From: Danio rerio
Taxonomy: Eukaryota > Chordata > Actinopteri > Cypriniformes > Danionidae
DNA: 64,000 nt
Reading direction: 5' to 3'
NCBI RefSeq assembly: GCF_049306965.1
Contig: NC_133197.1
Location: 579,501-643,500 of the forward strand
The notes below the pieces were generated by a model. That model did not search any database and was not told where the DNA came from. It worked only from the letters and a program-made list of their open reading frames with translations. Of the stretch, positions 33,201 through 44,640 are shown in pieces. The first letter of the stretch is position 1, and every line of letters starts with the position of its first letter. Position numbers and translations under genes: made by a program.

Positions 33201-36200
33201 TGATTCTGTAGCTGTGTGTCTGTCTAAAGATGTAAATTAGACTGAAATATTGCATAAAATAGTAATGAATGAAGCAATGTTGACATTCAGAAACAGAGTA
33301 AACTCCTGAGCTCCTGCTAAACCTGCACAGATATCACTGAGAGTAGTTGAGTTTGCTGCACTGTTGGGATTCTCCACTGTGATGAAGAATACTGAAGCCC
33401 TGTGATGATGGACTGACAGAGGCCTTTTACTATCAGCACAACAACATTTCACATCTGCAACAATGAAAAGCTGGAAACATGGAGAGCTGCAGACCAACAT
33501 TAATGACAAAGACCCTCACACACACATTTATATCTGCAGACCAACATTAATGACGCAAAGACCCTCACACACACATTTATATCTGCAGATCAACATTAAT
33601 GACACAAAGACCCTCACACACACATTTATATCTGCAGACCAACATTAATGACAAAGACCCTCACACACATTTATATCTGCACACCAACATTAATGACACT
33701 AAGACCCTCACACACACATTTATATCTGCACACCAACATTAATGACATAAAGACCCTCACACACACATTTATATCTGCAGACCAACATTAATGACGCAAA
33801 GACCCTCACACACACATTTATATCTGCAGATCAACATTAATGACACAAAGACCCTCACACACACATTTATATCTGCAGACCAACAATAATGACAAAGACC
33901 CTCACACACACATTTATATCTGCAGACCAACATTACTGACACAAAGACCCTCACACACACATTTATATCTGCAGATCAACAATAATGACGCAAAGACCCT
34001 CACACACACATTTATATCTGCAGACCAACATTAATGACACAAAGACCCTCACACACACATTTATATCTGCAGATCAACAATAATGACGCAAAGACCCTCA
34101 CACACACATTTATATCTGCACACCAACATTAATGACGCAAAGACCCTCACACACACATTTATATCTGCAGATCAACAATAATGACGCAAAGACCCTCACA
34201 CACACATTTATATCTGCACACCAACATTAATGACGCAAAGACCCTCACACACACATTTATATCTGCAGACCAACATTAATGACACAAAGACCCTCACACA
34301 CACATTTATATCTGCAGATCAACATTAATGACAAAGACCCTCACACACACATTTATATCTGCAGACCAACATTAATGACGCAAAGACCCTCACACACACA
34401 TTTATATCTGCAGACCAACATTAATGACAAAGACCCTCACACACACATTTATATCTGCAGACCAACATTAATGACGCAAAGACCCTCACACACACATTTA
34501 TATCTGCACACCAACATTAATGACGCAAAGACCCTCACACACACATTTATATCTGCAGACCAACATTACTGACACAAAGACCCTCACACACACATTTATA
34601 TCTGCAGACCAACATTAATGACACAAAGACCCTCACACACACATTTATATCTGCAGACCAACATTAATGACGCAAAGACCCTCACACACACATTTATATC
34701 TGCAGACCAACATTAATGACAAAGACCCTCACACACACATTTATATCTGCACACCAACATTAATGACACAAAGACCCTCACACACACATTTATATCTGCA
34801 GACCAACATTAATGACGCAAAGACCCTCACACACACATTTATATCTGCAGACCAACATTAATGACAAAGACCCTCACACACACATTTATATCTGCAGACC
34901 AACATTAATGACGCAAAGACCCTCACACACACATTTATATCTGCACACCAACATTAATGACGCAAAGACCCTCACACACACATTTATATCTGCAGACCAA
35001 CATTACTGACACAAAGACCCTCACACACACATTTATATCTGCAGACCAACATTAATGACACAAAGACCCTCACACACACATTTATATCTGCAGACCAACA
35101 TTAATGACACAAAGACCCTCACACACACACATTTATATCTGCAGACCAACATTAATGACGCAAAGACCCTCACACACACATTTATATCTGCAGACCAACA
35201 TTAATGACGCAAAGACCCTCACACACACATTTATATCTGCACACCAACATTAATGACACAAAGACCCTCACACACACATTTATATCTGCAGACCAACATT
35301 AATGACACAAAGACCCTCACACACACATTTATATCTGCAGACCAACATTAATGACGCAAAGACCCTCACACACACATTTATATCTGCAGATCAACATTAA
35401 TGACACAAAGACCCTCACACACACATTTATATCTGCAGACCAACAATAATGACAAAGACCCTCACACACACATTTATATCTGCAGACCAACATTACTGAC
35501 ACAAAGACCCTCACACACACATTTATATCTGCAGATCAACAATAATGACGCAAAGACCCTCACACACACATTTATATCTGCAGACCAACATTAATGACAC
35601 AAAGACCCTCACACACACATTTATATCTGCAGATCAACAATAATGACGCAAAGACCCTCACACACACATTTATATCTGCACACCAACATTAATGACGCAA
35701 AGACCCTCACACACACATTTATATCTGCAGATCAACAATAATGACGCAAAGACCCTCACACACACATTTATATCTGCACACCAACATTAATGACGCAAAG
35801 ACCCTCACACACACATTTATATCTGCAGACCAACATTAATGACACAAAGACCCTCACACACACATTTATATCTGCAGATCAACATTAATGACAAAGACCC
35901 TCACACACACATTTATATCTGCAGACCAACATTAATGACGCAAAGACCCTCACACACACATTTATATCTGCAGACCAACATTAATGACAAAGACCCTCAC
36001 ACACACATTTATATCTGCAGACCAACATTAATGACGCAAAGACCCTCACACACACATTTATATCTGCACACCAACATTAATGACGCAAAGACCCTCACAC
36101 ACACATTTATATCTGCAGACCAACATTACTGACACAAAGACCCTCACACACACATTTATATCTGCAGACCAACATTAATGACACAAAGACCCTCACACAC

Positions 36201-38465
36201 ACATTTATATCTGCAGACCAACATTAATGACGCAAAGACCCTCACACACACATTTATATCTGCAGACCAACATTAATGACAAAGACCCTCACACACACAT
36301 TTATATCTGCAGACCAACATTAATGACGCAAAGACCCTCACACACACATTTATATCTGCACACCAACATTAATGACGCAAAGACCCTCACACACACATTT
36401 ATATCTGCAGACCAACATTACTGACACAAAGACCCTCACACACACATTTATATCTGCAGACCAACATTAATGACACAAAGACCCTCACACACACATTTAT
36501 ATCTGCAGACCAACATTAATGACACAAAGACCCTCACACACACACATTTATATCTGCAGACCAACATTAATGACGCAAAGACCCTCACACACACATTTAT
36601 ATCTGCAGACCAACATTAATGACGCAAAGACCCTCACACACACATTTATATCTGCACACCAACATTAATGACACAAAGACCCTCACACACACATTTATAT
36701 CTGCAGACCAACATTAATGACACAAAGACCCTCACACACACATTTATATCTGCAGACCAACATTAATGACGCAAAGACCCTCACACACACATTTATATCT
36801 GCAGACCAACATTAATGACGCAAAGACCCTCACACACACATTTATATCTGCAGACCAACATTAATGACACAAAGACCCTCACACACACATTTATATCTGC
36901 AGACCAACAGTAATGACACAAAGACCCTCACACACACATTTATATCTGCAGACCAACATTAATGACGCAAAGACCCTCACACACACATTTATATCTGCAC
37001 ACCAACATTAATGACACTAAGACCCTCACACACACATTTACATCTGCAGACCAACATTAATGACACAAAGACCCTCACACACACATTTACATCTGCAGAC
37101 CAACATTAATGACGCAAAGACCCTCACACACACATTTATATCTGCACACCAACATTAATGACACTAAGACCCTCACACACACATTTACATCTGCAGACCA
37201 ACATTAATGACACAAAGACCCTCACACACACATTTACATCTGCAGACCAACATTAATGACACAAAGATCCTCACACACACATTTATATCTGCAGATCAAC
37301 ATTAATGACACAAAGACCCTCACACACACATTTACATCTGCAGATCAACATTAATGACACAAAGACCCTCACACACACATTTATAGTAAATAGTGGGTAG
37401 AATGATCGCCTCACAGCAAGAAGGTCGCTGGTTCGAGTTCCGGTTGGGTCAGTTGGTGTTTCTGTGTGGAGTTTGCATGTTCTCCCCGTGTTGGCGTGGG
37501 TTTCCTCCGGGTGCTCCGGTTTTCCCCACAGTCCAAACACATGCGCTATAGGGGAGTTGATCAACTAAATTGGCCATAGTGTGTGTGAATGAGTGTGTAT
37601 GGGTGTTTCCCATAGATGGGAAGAGCATCCGCTGTGTAAAACGTGCTGGATAAGTTGCCGTTTCATTCTGCTGTGGTGACCCCAGATGAATAAAGGGACT
37701 AAGCTGAAAAACAATGCATGACTGACTGAACATCCCTCAGACATTTTGCATGCATGTGAGTGTGTGCGTGTGTACTGGTTTTGGTGGTTTGCAAGGACAT
37801 GTCTGTGTCTAGTGACATAGGCATGATGACTTACGACATAAAGTGGGTTTATGAGAACATGCCTGTGTCACAAAGGAGGGTTAGGGTTAGGGGTAGTGAT
37901 GAGGTAAAGCAATAAGATATTTTTACTGTATATGCTACACTATGCCTATGGAGAGTCCTCATAAACCACCAAAACTAACAACATGTGTGTTTTATGTGTG
38001 TGTTTCTGCACATGTATGCTACACACACACACACACACAGCTCCTCTACAGGTCACTGCGGTACAAGCATCATCTTTCCATGCATGTGAGCCTGAGTCAT
38101 GTTACCTGCTAAGAGCATGCGCGAGTGTGTGTGTGTGTGAGTGTATGCGTGTGTGTGTGTGTGTGTGATCTACAGGCCGCATTGTGAAAGTAGGTTGGAA
38201 TAGTGCACTGCGGGTCAGCATACACACGCACACACACACACATGTAGATCAGTGACGTGTGTGAGATGACAGTGGGAAATCTGCTGTTGATTCCTGACAT
38301 GCAGAAGAGATAGAGAGATGGTGAATGGATGAACATATGGATGGATGGATGGATGGATGGATGGATGGATGGATGAACTGATGGATGAACTGATGGATGA
38401 ACTGATGGATGGATGAACTGATGGATGGACACAGTACAGAAGAGTAATCTGTGTTGATTTACCAT
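29962..38465 (-). CDS. tmcc2: Transmembrane and coiled-coil domain protein 2 (short form)
   Basis: TMCC proteins are ER membrane proteins with long coiled coils and two C-terminal membrane helices; TMCC2 has been linked to APP and apoE. Five exons on the minus strand (38465-38463, 32859-32506, 32074-31464, 30860-30725, 30261-29962) sum to 1404 nt, 467 aa. Coiled coils cover about residues 30-120 and 290-400. Membrane helices are near 409-431 ([17 protein letters not shown]) and 440-456. Signatures are [37 protein letters not shown] and [18 protein letters not shown]. The tail ends LCLLPS and [12 protein letters not shown] favours TMCC2 over TMCC1/3. The start ATG is the last codon of exon 1 and reads [13 protein letters not shown] run of nine histidines near 31640 is unusual. 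A longer isoform from other 5' exons is possible. Confidence 0.9.
30725..30860 (-). CDS. tmcc2: tmcc2 coding exon 4
   Basis: Acceptor TTAATTCAG|ATACGAG to GACATCCAG|GTGAGT. Encodes [20 protein letters not shown] through [11 protein letters not shown]. Confidence 0.95.
31010..31412. repeat. 52-54-bp tandem repeat in a tmcc2 intron
   Basis: Seven to eight copies of 'attctacagttgctatggtaac...taattaatctgttgt'. GTTGCTATGG-type words start at 31021, 31073, 31125, 31177, 31231, 31283 and 31337. Confidence 0.9.
31464..32074 (-). CDS. tmcc2: tmcc2 coding exon 3
   Basis: Acceptor ATCCTGCAG|AACGGTCC to CGCTACAG|GTACAC. Encodes [20 protein letters not shown], the KFGSADN motif, a Gly/Ser-rich linker with HHHHHHHHH, and the second coiled coil to EERYR. 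Confidence 0.95.
32156..32445. mobile_element. Two adjoining hAT-like MITE fragments in a tmcc2 intron
   Basis: 32156-32300 begins GGATGGACAAACTCCTGGAG and resembles the 12533 element. 32306-32445 begins CAGGGGTCTCAAACTC with GGCCC words, a common old fish hAT end. Confidence 0.5.
32506..32859 (-). CDS. tmcc2: tmcc2 coding exon 2 (first coiled coil)
   Basis: Acceptor TCTGCATGCAG|CTGGATAAG (32859) to ACCGAACAG|GTAACA. Encodes [19 protein letters not shown] through [11 protein letters not shown], 118 residues in phase 0. An ATG overlaps the acceptor (32865) but lies mostly in the intron. Confidence 0.94.
33490..37384. repeat. 3.9-kb minisatellite of ~80 units (47/49 bp) in tmcc2 intron 1
   Basis: Unit GACCCTCACACACACATTTA followed by TATCTGCAGACCAACATTAA and TGAC(GC/AC)AAA. 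Units are 49 bases, or 47 where GACAAA replaces GACGCAAA. Block 33780-34740 recurs at 35340-36300 (offset 1560), and 34812-35330 recurs at 36227-36745 (offset 1415), showing recent multi-unit duplication. Open frames across it are repeat artefacts. Confidence 0.95.
37388..37728 (+). mobile_element. DANA SINE, 5' end clipped at the minisatellite
   Basis: Begins in the A box ('agtgggtagaatgatcgcctc'), B box GGTTCGAGTTCC, then the standard DANA body. The minisatellite stops within a few bases of it. Confidence 0.85.
37773..37980. mobile_element. ~210-bp MITE with TACTGGTTTTGGTGGTTT ends
   Basis: Left TACTGGTTTTGGTGGTTT and right AAACCACCAAAACTAACA are inverted copies; AGGACATGT/GAGTCCTCAT mirror inside. 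Confidence 0.7.
38336..38425. repeat. (GGAT)n microsatellite
   Basis: ATGGATGG tetranucleotide run grading into GATGAACT units. Confidence 0.9.
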
Positions 38466-38735
38466 GGTCTTCAGTCCAGGACGTGCAGCTTCACTGCGGA
38501 GATGTTTGAGAGGGCCATGTCTCTCTCTCTCTCTCCCTCTATCTCTCTCTCTATCTGTCGGTCATGGTTTACAGCCGAGAGGGTTTCAGCTGTGTTTTCT
38601 CTCCCGCATCTCTGCGTCGTCTGTTCCTCGCGGATCTCTCGTCTCCTGAACGTGTGTTTGTGTGTTTCGACGCGGCTGCGGAGCAGATGAGCTGAGGGGG
38701 AGGGGAGTTCAGCCGAGCATGCGTCACACACACAC

Positions 38736-38740
<5 letters not shown>
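38463..38740 (-). other. tmcc2: tmcc2 first exon: 5' UTR, strong uORF and start codon
   Basis: On the minus strand CpG-rich leader leads to ACC-ATG (38465-38463) immediately followed by donor GTAAAT. Only the ATG is coding. A uORF, ATG 38518-38516 with G at -3 and +4, runs 15 codons (MALSNISAVKLHVLD) to TGA 38473-38471, five bases before the main ATG. Joining the ATG to exon 2 gives an in-frame MLDKSEV. Exon status is inferred; its 5' end is not fixed. Confidence 0.6.

Positions 38741-38818
<78 letters not shown>
38741..38818. repeat. (GA)n microsatellite at the tmcc2 5' end
   Basis: About 39 uninterrupted GA units, adjoining the CpG-rich first-exon region; GAGA-type tract on the plus strand. 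Confidence 0.95.
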
Positions 38819-38822
<4 letters not shown>

Positions 38823-38869
38823 ATCTGTGTGTGCTTTATTGGGTTTGTTCAAGGACGCATGATTGGTGT

Positions 38870-38939
38870 TTGTATGTGTGTGTGTGTGTGTGTGTGCGTG
38901 CATTTTCATTTTCAAAGAAATAAAACATTATTAATAGTA

Positions 38940-38976
<37 letters not shown>

Positions 38977-39060
38977 TGTGTGCGTGCATTTTTATTTTCG
39001 AAGAAATAAAACATTATTAATGGTAATGTGTGTGTGTGTGTGTGTGTGTGGAAGGGGTTG
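38870..39060. repeat. Duplicated (TG)n plus 'gaaataaaacattattaat' unit
   Basis: A ~75-base block of TGTGTG, CGTGCATTTT and AGAAATAAAACATTATTAAT occurs twice, with a third TG run at 39027-39049 and another at 39188-39211. Confidence 0.85.
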
Positions 39061-39304
39061 TTCCCAAACACACTGCAGGGGCTGATGGGAAATGCTGACG
39101 TCAGTCTCATAGCAACACGCTTCACAACAACTGGGTCACTGTGTTGCAGAACAGCACCTGCTGCAGACGGGCATGATCCGCACACGCGCGTGTGTGTGTG
39201 TGTGTGTGTGTGATGCTGCAGATCTTCTTGCTTGCAGGAATATTCCAGAGCCCCTGATCTGGAAAACTGTTTCTGTGTCAGGATTGTTCTGGCTTCATTT
39301 CACA

Positions 39305-40975
39305 ATTCCCACTTTTTTTTTTTCTTGGAATTTTAAGTTTGCATTTGGGATAATTTACTTTTTCTTGGAATTATAAATTAAATCTGGGAATGCCGACTTT
39401 TGCCTGGGAATTCTAGGTTTAAAACTGTAAGTCCTGACCTTTCTCTTGGAATATTTACTTTTTTGTGAATTCTGGGTTTAAAACTCACAATTTCGGCATT
39501 GTTTCCTTGAATGCCGAGTCTGCATCTTACAATACGGACTTTTTTTTCTTGGAATTCTGAATTTGCATCCTGGGATGCTGACCTTTTCCCCCCGGGAATT
39601 TTGAGTTTTGACTTATTTTCTTGGAATTCTGATTTACTGAATTTCTACTAGGAACTCAAAGTTTGCATCTTGGATTAGGGACTTTTTGCCATAGAATTCT
39701 AAGTTCACACAATTTCGACATTTTATCTTTGCATTCTGGGTTTGCGTCTTGGAAGCATCAACTTTTTATGGCCCGGAACTCTGAATTTGCATCTTGGAAT
39801 ACTTTCTGTTTCTTCGAATTCTGATTTTTTTTCAAGGTGTTTTTAGGTTTGCATCTTGGAATTTGTACTTTTTTCTTGGAATTCTTAGTTTATATGTTGA
39901 AATAGTTTCCATCTGGGATCGTGGAGTTTTTTTTTCCTGGGAGTTACAAGCTTTGAACACAATTCTGATATTTTATTTTGGAATTTCAGGTTAGCATTGT
40001 GGAATACTGACATTTTTCTTGCAATTCTAAATTTGCATCTTGGAATGTTGTCTTCTTCCTGGAATTCTGTTTTTTTCATGGAATTTTGAGTTTGAATCTT
40101 GGAATATTCACTTTTTTCCTTTGGTTTTTAGAGTTGAAAACTCCAAATCTTGACTTCTTTTCTTGGAATTTTGAGTTTGCATCTTGGAATACTGCCTTTT
40201 TTGTTGTGGTTTTCCACGTTTTCTCTTTTTTCCTGGGAATTTCATGCTTAAAACTAACAATTCTTGTATTTTTCTTGGAATTTCGAATTAGCATCTTGGA
40301 TTTCTGATATTTTTCTTCTTCTGATATTCTTCTGCATCTTGGAATGCTGACTTTTTTTTCCTGGAATTCTGTTATTGTTAAGGAATTTTCAGTTTGATTC
40401 TTGGAATTTTCACTTTTTTCTTGGAATTTTTAGTTCAAAACTCCAACTTTTGACTTCATTTCTTGGAATTCCTACTTTTTCTCTTGGAACTCAAAGTTTG
40501 CATCTTGGAATACTTTGTTTCTTCGAATTCCAATTTTTTTCGTTTGCATCTTGGAATTCATACTTTTTTCTTGGAATGCTTAGTTTACATGTTGAAATAC
40601 GGTTTTATTTTTTTGCTTGGAATTCAAAGTTTGCATCTTGTAATACTGCTTTTTTTTTAGTTCTGATGTTATGTTTAAAATTTACAATTCTGGCATCTTT
40701 GCTTGGAATTCCCAGTTTGCATCTTGAAATACTGACTTTTTTCTTGGTATTATCAATTCACTCTTCAAAATTCCAACTTTTTATTCCTTTGAATTCTGAG
40801 TTGGAATACTGACTTTTTTTTCTTGGATTTGTAAATCCACACCTGATAATTCTGACAAAATCTGGGTTTTCATCTCACAATATATATTTTTTTGTTTGTA
40901 ATTTTTACTTCTCCTAATTCTAACTTTCATTCTTCAAAATCTAAATTTACATCTCACAATTCTGAACTGTTTCCT
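39305..40975. repeat. Degenerate ~35-75-bp tandem array, T-rich
   Basis: Dozens of diverged copies of TTTTTCTTGGAATTCTGAG and GTTTGCATCTTGGAATACTG. It lies between tmcc2 and the cdkn1a 3' end. The repetitive translated words (SWNFEFASWN) are artefacts. Similar 'gaattgtgagatgtaaactcag' arrays are common in cyprinids. Confidence 0.85.
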
Positions 40976-41014
40976 AAAGGAATTCTGACAATTAAAAAAG
41001 TAACAAGAAACCAA

Positions 41015-42518
41015 TTTTATATCATAAACAGCTTTATTACAAGAACAATTACATGTAAATCTACAATACAATATTAATCTGTAAAATAAATACAGCATAT
41101 ATTTTGAGCTCTTTAACAATAACAGACCTGTGCAAGCTACACTACTCCAAAAAATAAAAACAAAACAAAAGAAACCCCAAGTGCAATTCTCAATCGACGG
41201 CGAATTATCCAATAAACAGGATATTTACAGACGGGTCGCAGAAAACAAGCAGAGTTCTAGAGCTGGTAAAGAGCTGAATGCTAAACTTCAGAAAGCCGAC
41301 AGAGCTGAGATCTTGATTAGGAAACACATGAAAGCTGGTGTTCGTACTTCTTATGAAGTTTATTTTAATGTATTTGTAGAGCGTTTGTAAATATGATGTA
41401 GTGTCAGCGTTCATGGAGCAAGAGCAGAACACACTTCTGCGCAAATTCGTTACGAAAAATGCTGTGTTTTAACAGTCTTTTGTGGTCTAATCTGATCTAT
41501 GTTGTATTAAAATTGAAATGCGTAAAATTGCGTCAATTCTAATTCTCGAATTGACGTTTCACGCAATTAGATTTTCACGCTAAACCTAATGCAACAAAAT
41601 AATTTCACGAATAAATTGCGCAAATAATTATTTAATTCTTTGTAAAAAAAATGTGCATGTTAATTTTCAGTTTTTTTTATTTCTTATTTTTTAACTTTTT
41701 TTATTGTCATTGCAATATTTCTTATATATTTGGTAGAATAAGTTTGTTGCTATAATTATTCTTAAAGCATTTCTATACTAATTCTGTACAAATTTAACAA
41801 AAAAAAATGTTTTCCAAAAGATTTGCATAATTCTTACAACATTTTGTGCACGTAAACTTTAAGCCTACATTTATTTCAACACAAAAACTGCATAAAAAAA
41901 ATTGTGCAAAAATGTTTTCGTTAAAATAAACGCAAGAATGAATTTGTTCTCTCAGTTCTATCTGCTCGTGTTTCATGAACGTCGCCAAGTGTTTTTTTTT
42001 TAAACAAAGTTTAATGTAGTAGAAAAACGTAATTGCAGCTCAATTACGATAAAGATGTGAGAACTTACTGGCAGCTTCATGAAGGTTTATGTGTAAAATA
42101 ACATAAAGGGTTAGAATTATAAATAGAAGAAGAGGAAAAAACAACATTTGGCACCAAATGTTTAGAGTTTTAAAACATTAGCTACGTTTTGTGCAATAAG
42201 GCAATGTGAATATGTGCACGCTGAAATAAAAATCAGCGCTTTATATTGTTCGTAATGAAACAGTTGTCATGATTCTGTGGTCCCGTCGAGAGACAATCTC
42301 TGGAAGACTGAGGAATGGATCTTTCCAGAACATTTCCACTTGTAAATGTTAACCGTTGACATAAAACGGTTGAAATAAAAACGGAATAAACGGTGTCGTC
42401 TCTGGTTCCTGAAGGTCGTTTTCTGTCAATAACGCTGCTACGAGACGAATGCAGCTCCAGACAGATGAAGGTAGATGCAGGTCAAGAGTTTATCTGTGTG
42501 TGTGTGTGTCTCCTTCAG
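41015..42518 (-). other. cdkn1a: cdkn1a 3' UTR
   Basis: About 1.5 kb of AT-rich sequence from the stop codon to the poly(A) signal. It has several ATTTA-type words, as expected for a short-lived mRNA, though specific element function is inferred. No coding content. Confidence 0.6.
41033..41038 (-). terminator. cdkn1a: Candidate cdkn1a poly(A) signal
   Basis: AATAAA on the minus strand, next to the edge of the T-rich repeat array. Confidence 0.55.
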
Positions 42519-42574
42519 CTACTGGCCGGATTTGCGCGGCGTGGCCACTAGACGCTTCTTGGCTTGGTAGAAAT
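42519..42574 (-). CDS. cdkn1a: cdkn1a terminal coding exon (PIP box)
   Basis: Acceptor GTTCTCAG|ATTTCTACC to stop TAG 42521-42519. Encodes the end of the PIP box, DFYQAKKRLVATPRKSGQ. Confidence 0.92.
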
Positions 42575-43534
42575 CTGAGAACAGAGAGACGATATTATTT
42601 GTTTATTATTAGTCGAACTCACGCTTTAAATTTACATCAGAATACAAGCAGTTTAATATTACTACAATAATACTACACTCAGTGGTTCATTATTATAACA
42701 AAAAAATTAATTCTAAATTTGTATTAATGTAAAAATATCTATCAATATGCGATTATGTATATAATTCAAATATGCGATAATGTAAATCAATCTGTGTCGT
42801 GTTTGTTAGCTGAAGTTTTTGGTTGATTAAAGTACAATATAAAATAAATACGCAATTTAAAAAATGCATTAAAATATAAATATTAGATGAAAAATTTAAA
42901 AACAGAAACTTAAAACTTTACATCTAAAAATTCAACACTTTTAATAGGGTATTATAGAAAAATGCATAAAAGCAGATCATCAGAGAGTTGCATTATAGAA
43001 ACACTACGACATTTATTTATTTATCTTTCTTTAATTTTTGTTATTTAAAAAAATAATCAACAAACAAACATAGCTATATACATAAATAATAACAATACTA
43101 AATAATAATAATAAAGAGGTCTGACCTGTGATGTTGGTCTGTTTGCGCTTCAGCTCGCTGCTCTTCTCTGGGGTTTTCTCCACTTCATGCGGGAGTGCAG
43201 CACATCGTTCTGGTGTTTTCGGGATGTTTTCCTTTCCAGCGGCGGACTGTCCGGGCTGATGAGCCTCACAGGGCCGTTTCTGCTGCTTTTCCTGACACGC
43301 GCGGTACAGTAGTGGCACGCGCACGCCGGACACGCCCTCCCAGTGGAAGTCTCCGCCCTCTAGTGGTTTCTCAGACGCAAAGTCGAAGCTCCAGCGTCGC
43401 GATGCGTCCTCCAGATCGCGCCGTAGCGCCGCCCGGTACTCACGCTGCAGCTGCTCGCGGTCCACCGGCCCGAAAAGACTCCGCCTAGTCGGCCCATTAC
43501 CGAGTGAACGTAGGATCCGCTTGTGCGCCGCCAT
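42519..43534 (-). CDS. cdkn1a: p21/CIP1-type cyclin-dependent kinase inhibitor
   Basis: CIP/KIP inhibitor of cyclin-CDK complexes acting in the nucleus, classically induced by p53 to arrest the cell cycle. Two coding exons (43534-43126, 42574-42519) give 154 aa (human p21 164). The CDI domain has the cyclin-binding RRSLFGPVD (17-25) and the CDK-binding RRWSFDFASEKPLEGGDFHW (46-65). The C-terminus has a PCNA-interacting PIP box QTNITDFY (132-139) within basic KRK...KKRL, the feature that separates p21 from p27/p57. The start MAAHKRILRSLG matches fish p21. Exon structure (non-coding first exon, ATG exon, short last exon) is that of human CDKN1A, and srsf3 next door matches human synteny. A teleost-specific paralogue sometimes called cdkn1d cannot be excluded. 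Confidence 0.88.
43126..43534 (-). CDS. cdkn1a: cdkn1a first coding exon (CDI domain)
   Basis: Exon starts at 43543 after TTGTGTTTGCAG; ATG 43534-43532; donor ATCACAG|GTCAGA. A CTCF-like CCACTAGAGGGCGG lies in the coding sequence (43366-43353). Confidence 0.93.
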
Positions 43535-43546
43535 TGTGACAATCTG

Positions 43547-44640
43547 CAAACACAAACCACAGTAAAAATCACATTAAATATTGCTACACAATACATCGTT
43601 TCAGCATCGAAATCACAAGGCATTTGTGTCGCAATCATATTTAAAATCCACATGAACCAGAACCTGCATTTTTTTTCGTATTGTGACGCAGTTCCTAGAC
43701 AAACTGAATTCTAAATGAAAACAGTGGGCGTGGCTTGTTTTCTTCTACTGCTAGCTGATTGGCTGTAGTAGAGTAGGCGTTCCATTGGGGAAAGATGGGG
43801 AAAAGGGTTTGGGGAGAGTTATTACAACCGAACAGACTCCTCCTCCTACTTATTTTTGTTTGTTGTCATAGCGATGACAGTTTTAGGGGTGTGGTTAAGA
43901 ATGTTAGCCACACCCAATACCTCAGACAGATCAATCTGAGAATTTACCTGAACAAACAGGAAGTTCATTTACAGATTTACATTAAGGATTACAATGTAAA
44001 CTATTGTTTTGTTAATAACATGCACAGATGAAGTGTTCATCACAAAATTAGCAATGTGAGCTAACAACAAGAGGATTTCTTGTGTACTTTAAAATAAAGC
44101 CACAGTCATACAGACCTATGTTTAAGCCCTAAAGTTTACTGTTTACTATTTGGAAGTTAGACCATGCTAAAAATAGGGTTTTGCAACACCAAGCATAGAT
44201 TTACCATAGCTTTGTGTCATTATAACAATCCAATATTACATAAACAGACAACTTCATAATTCTATAAGAGACCTAGAAATATATATTATTATATAAATAC
44301 ATAGTTACATCAATCAAAAAGGGATAAAAAAAAACAAATACAAATGGTGACTACAAAATTCTAATAGATAAAAAAAATAAATAAATAAATGTATAAATAT
44401 ATGTATACACACACACACACACACACACTTCATTAAATAATATTTTTTTATCTACTAATGCAAAAATCTTTATAATCTAATATTTTAAAAATAAATAATA
44501 ATATAAATATCAATAGGTAATTACAGACAACTACATAATCATAATTCAGTAAGGTATTACACAAAAAAACATATAGATCAATCCAGAAAACCTTAACATT
44601 TCGCATGCTAATAAAACATTTTCCTGGTTAATTCGCATAA
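43547..44640 (-). other. cdkn1a: cdkn1a intron 1, proximal part
   Basis: AT-rich. Contains a (CA)n run at 44409-44428 and poly-A/AAAT stretches. No exon recognised. Confidence 0.4.

Noticed and set aside
33769-37384. Open frames of 60-97 residues ([10 protein letters not shown]-type) on both strands
   Set aside because: They arise from the 47/49-bp minisatellite; the same peptide appears at each repeat offset and no splice or start context supports coding.
33490-37384. CRISPR-like appearance of evenly spaced repeats
   Set aside because: Units are contiguous with no unique spacers, in a vertebrate intron; it is a minisatellite.
37795-37864. Two perfect p53 half-sites (GGACATGTCT, GAACATGCCT)
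   Set aside because: They are 50 bases apart inside a MITE; p53 needs adjacent half-sites, so these are probably chance words.
39794-40812. Frames with recurring SWNFEFASWN words up to 145 residues
   Set aside because: Translation of the degenerate TTGGAATTCTGAG array.
43195-43488. 97-residue plus-strand frame over cdkn1a
   Set aside because: Antisense shadow of the CDI exon.
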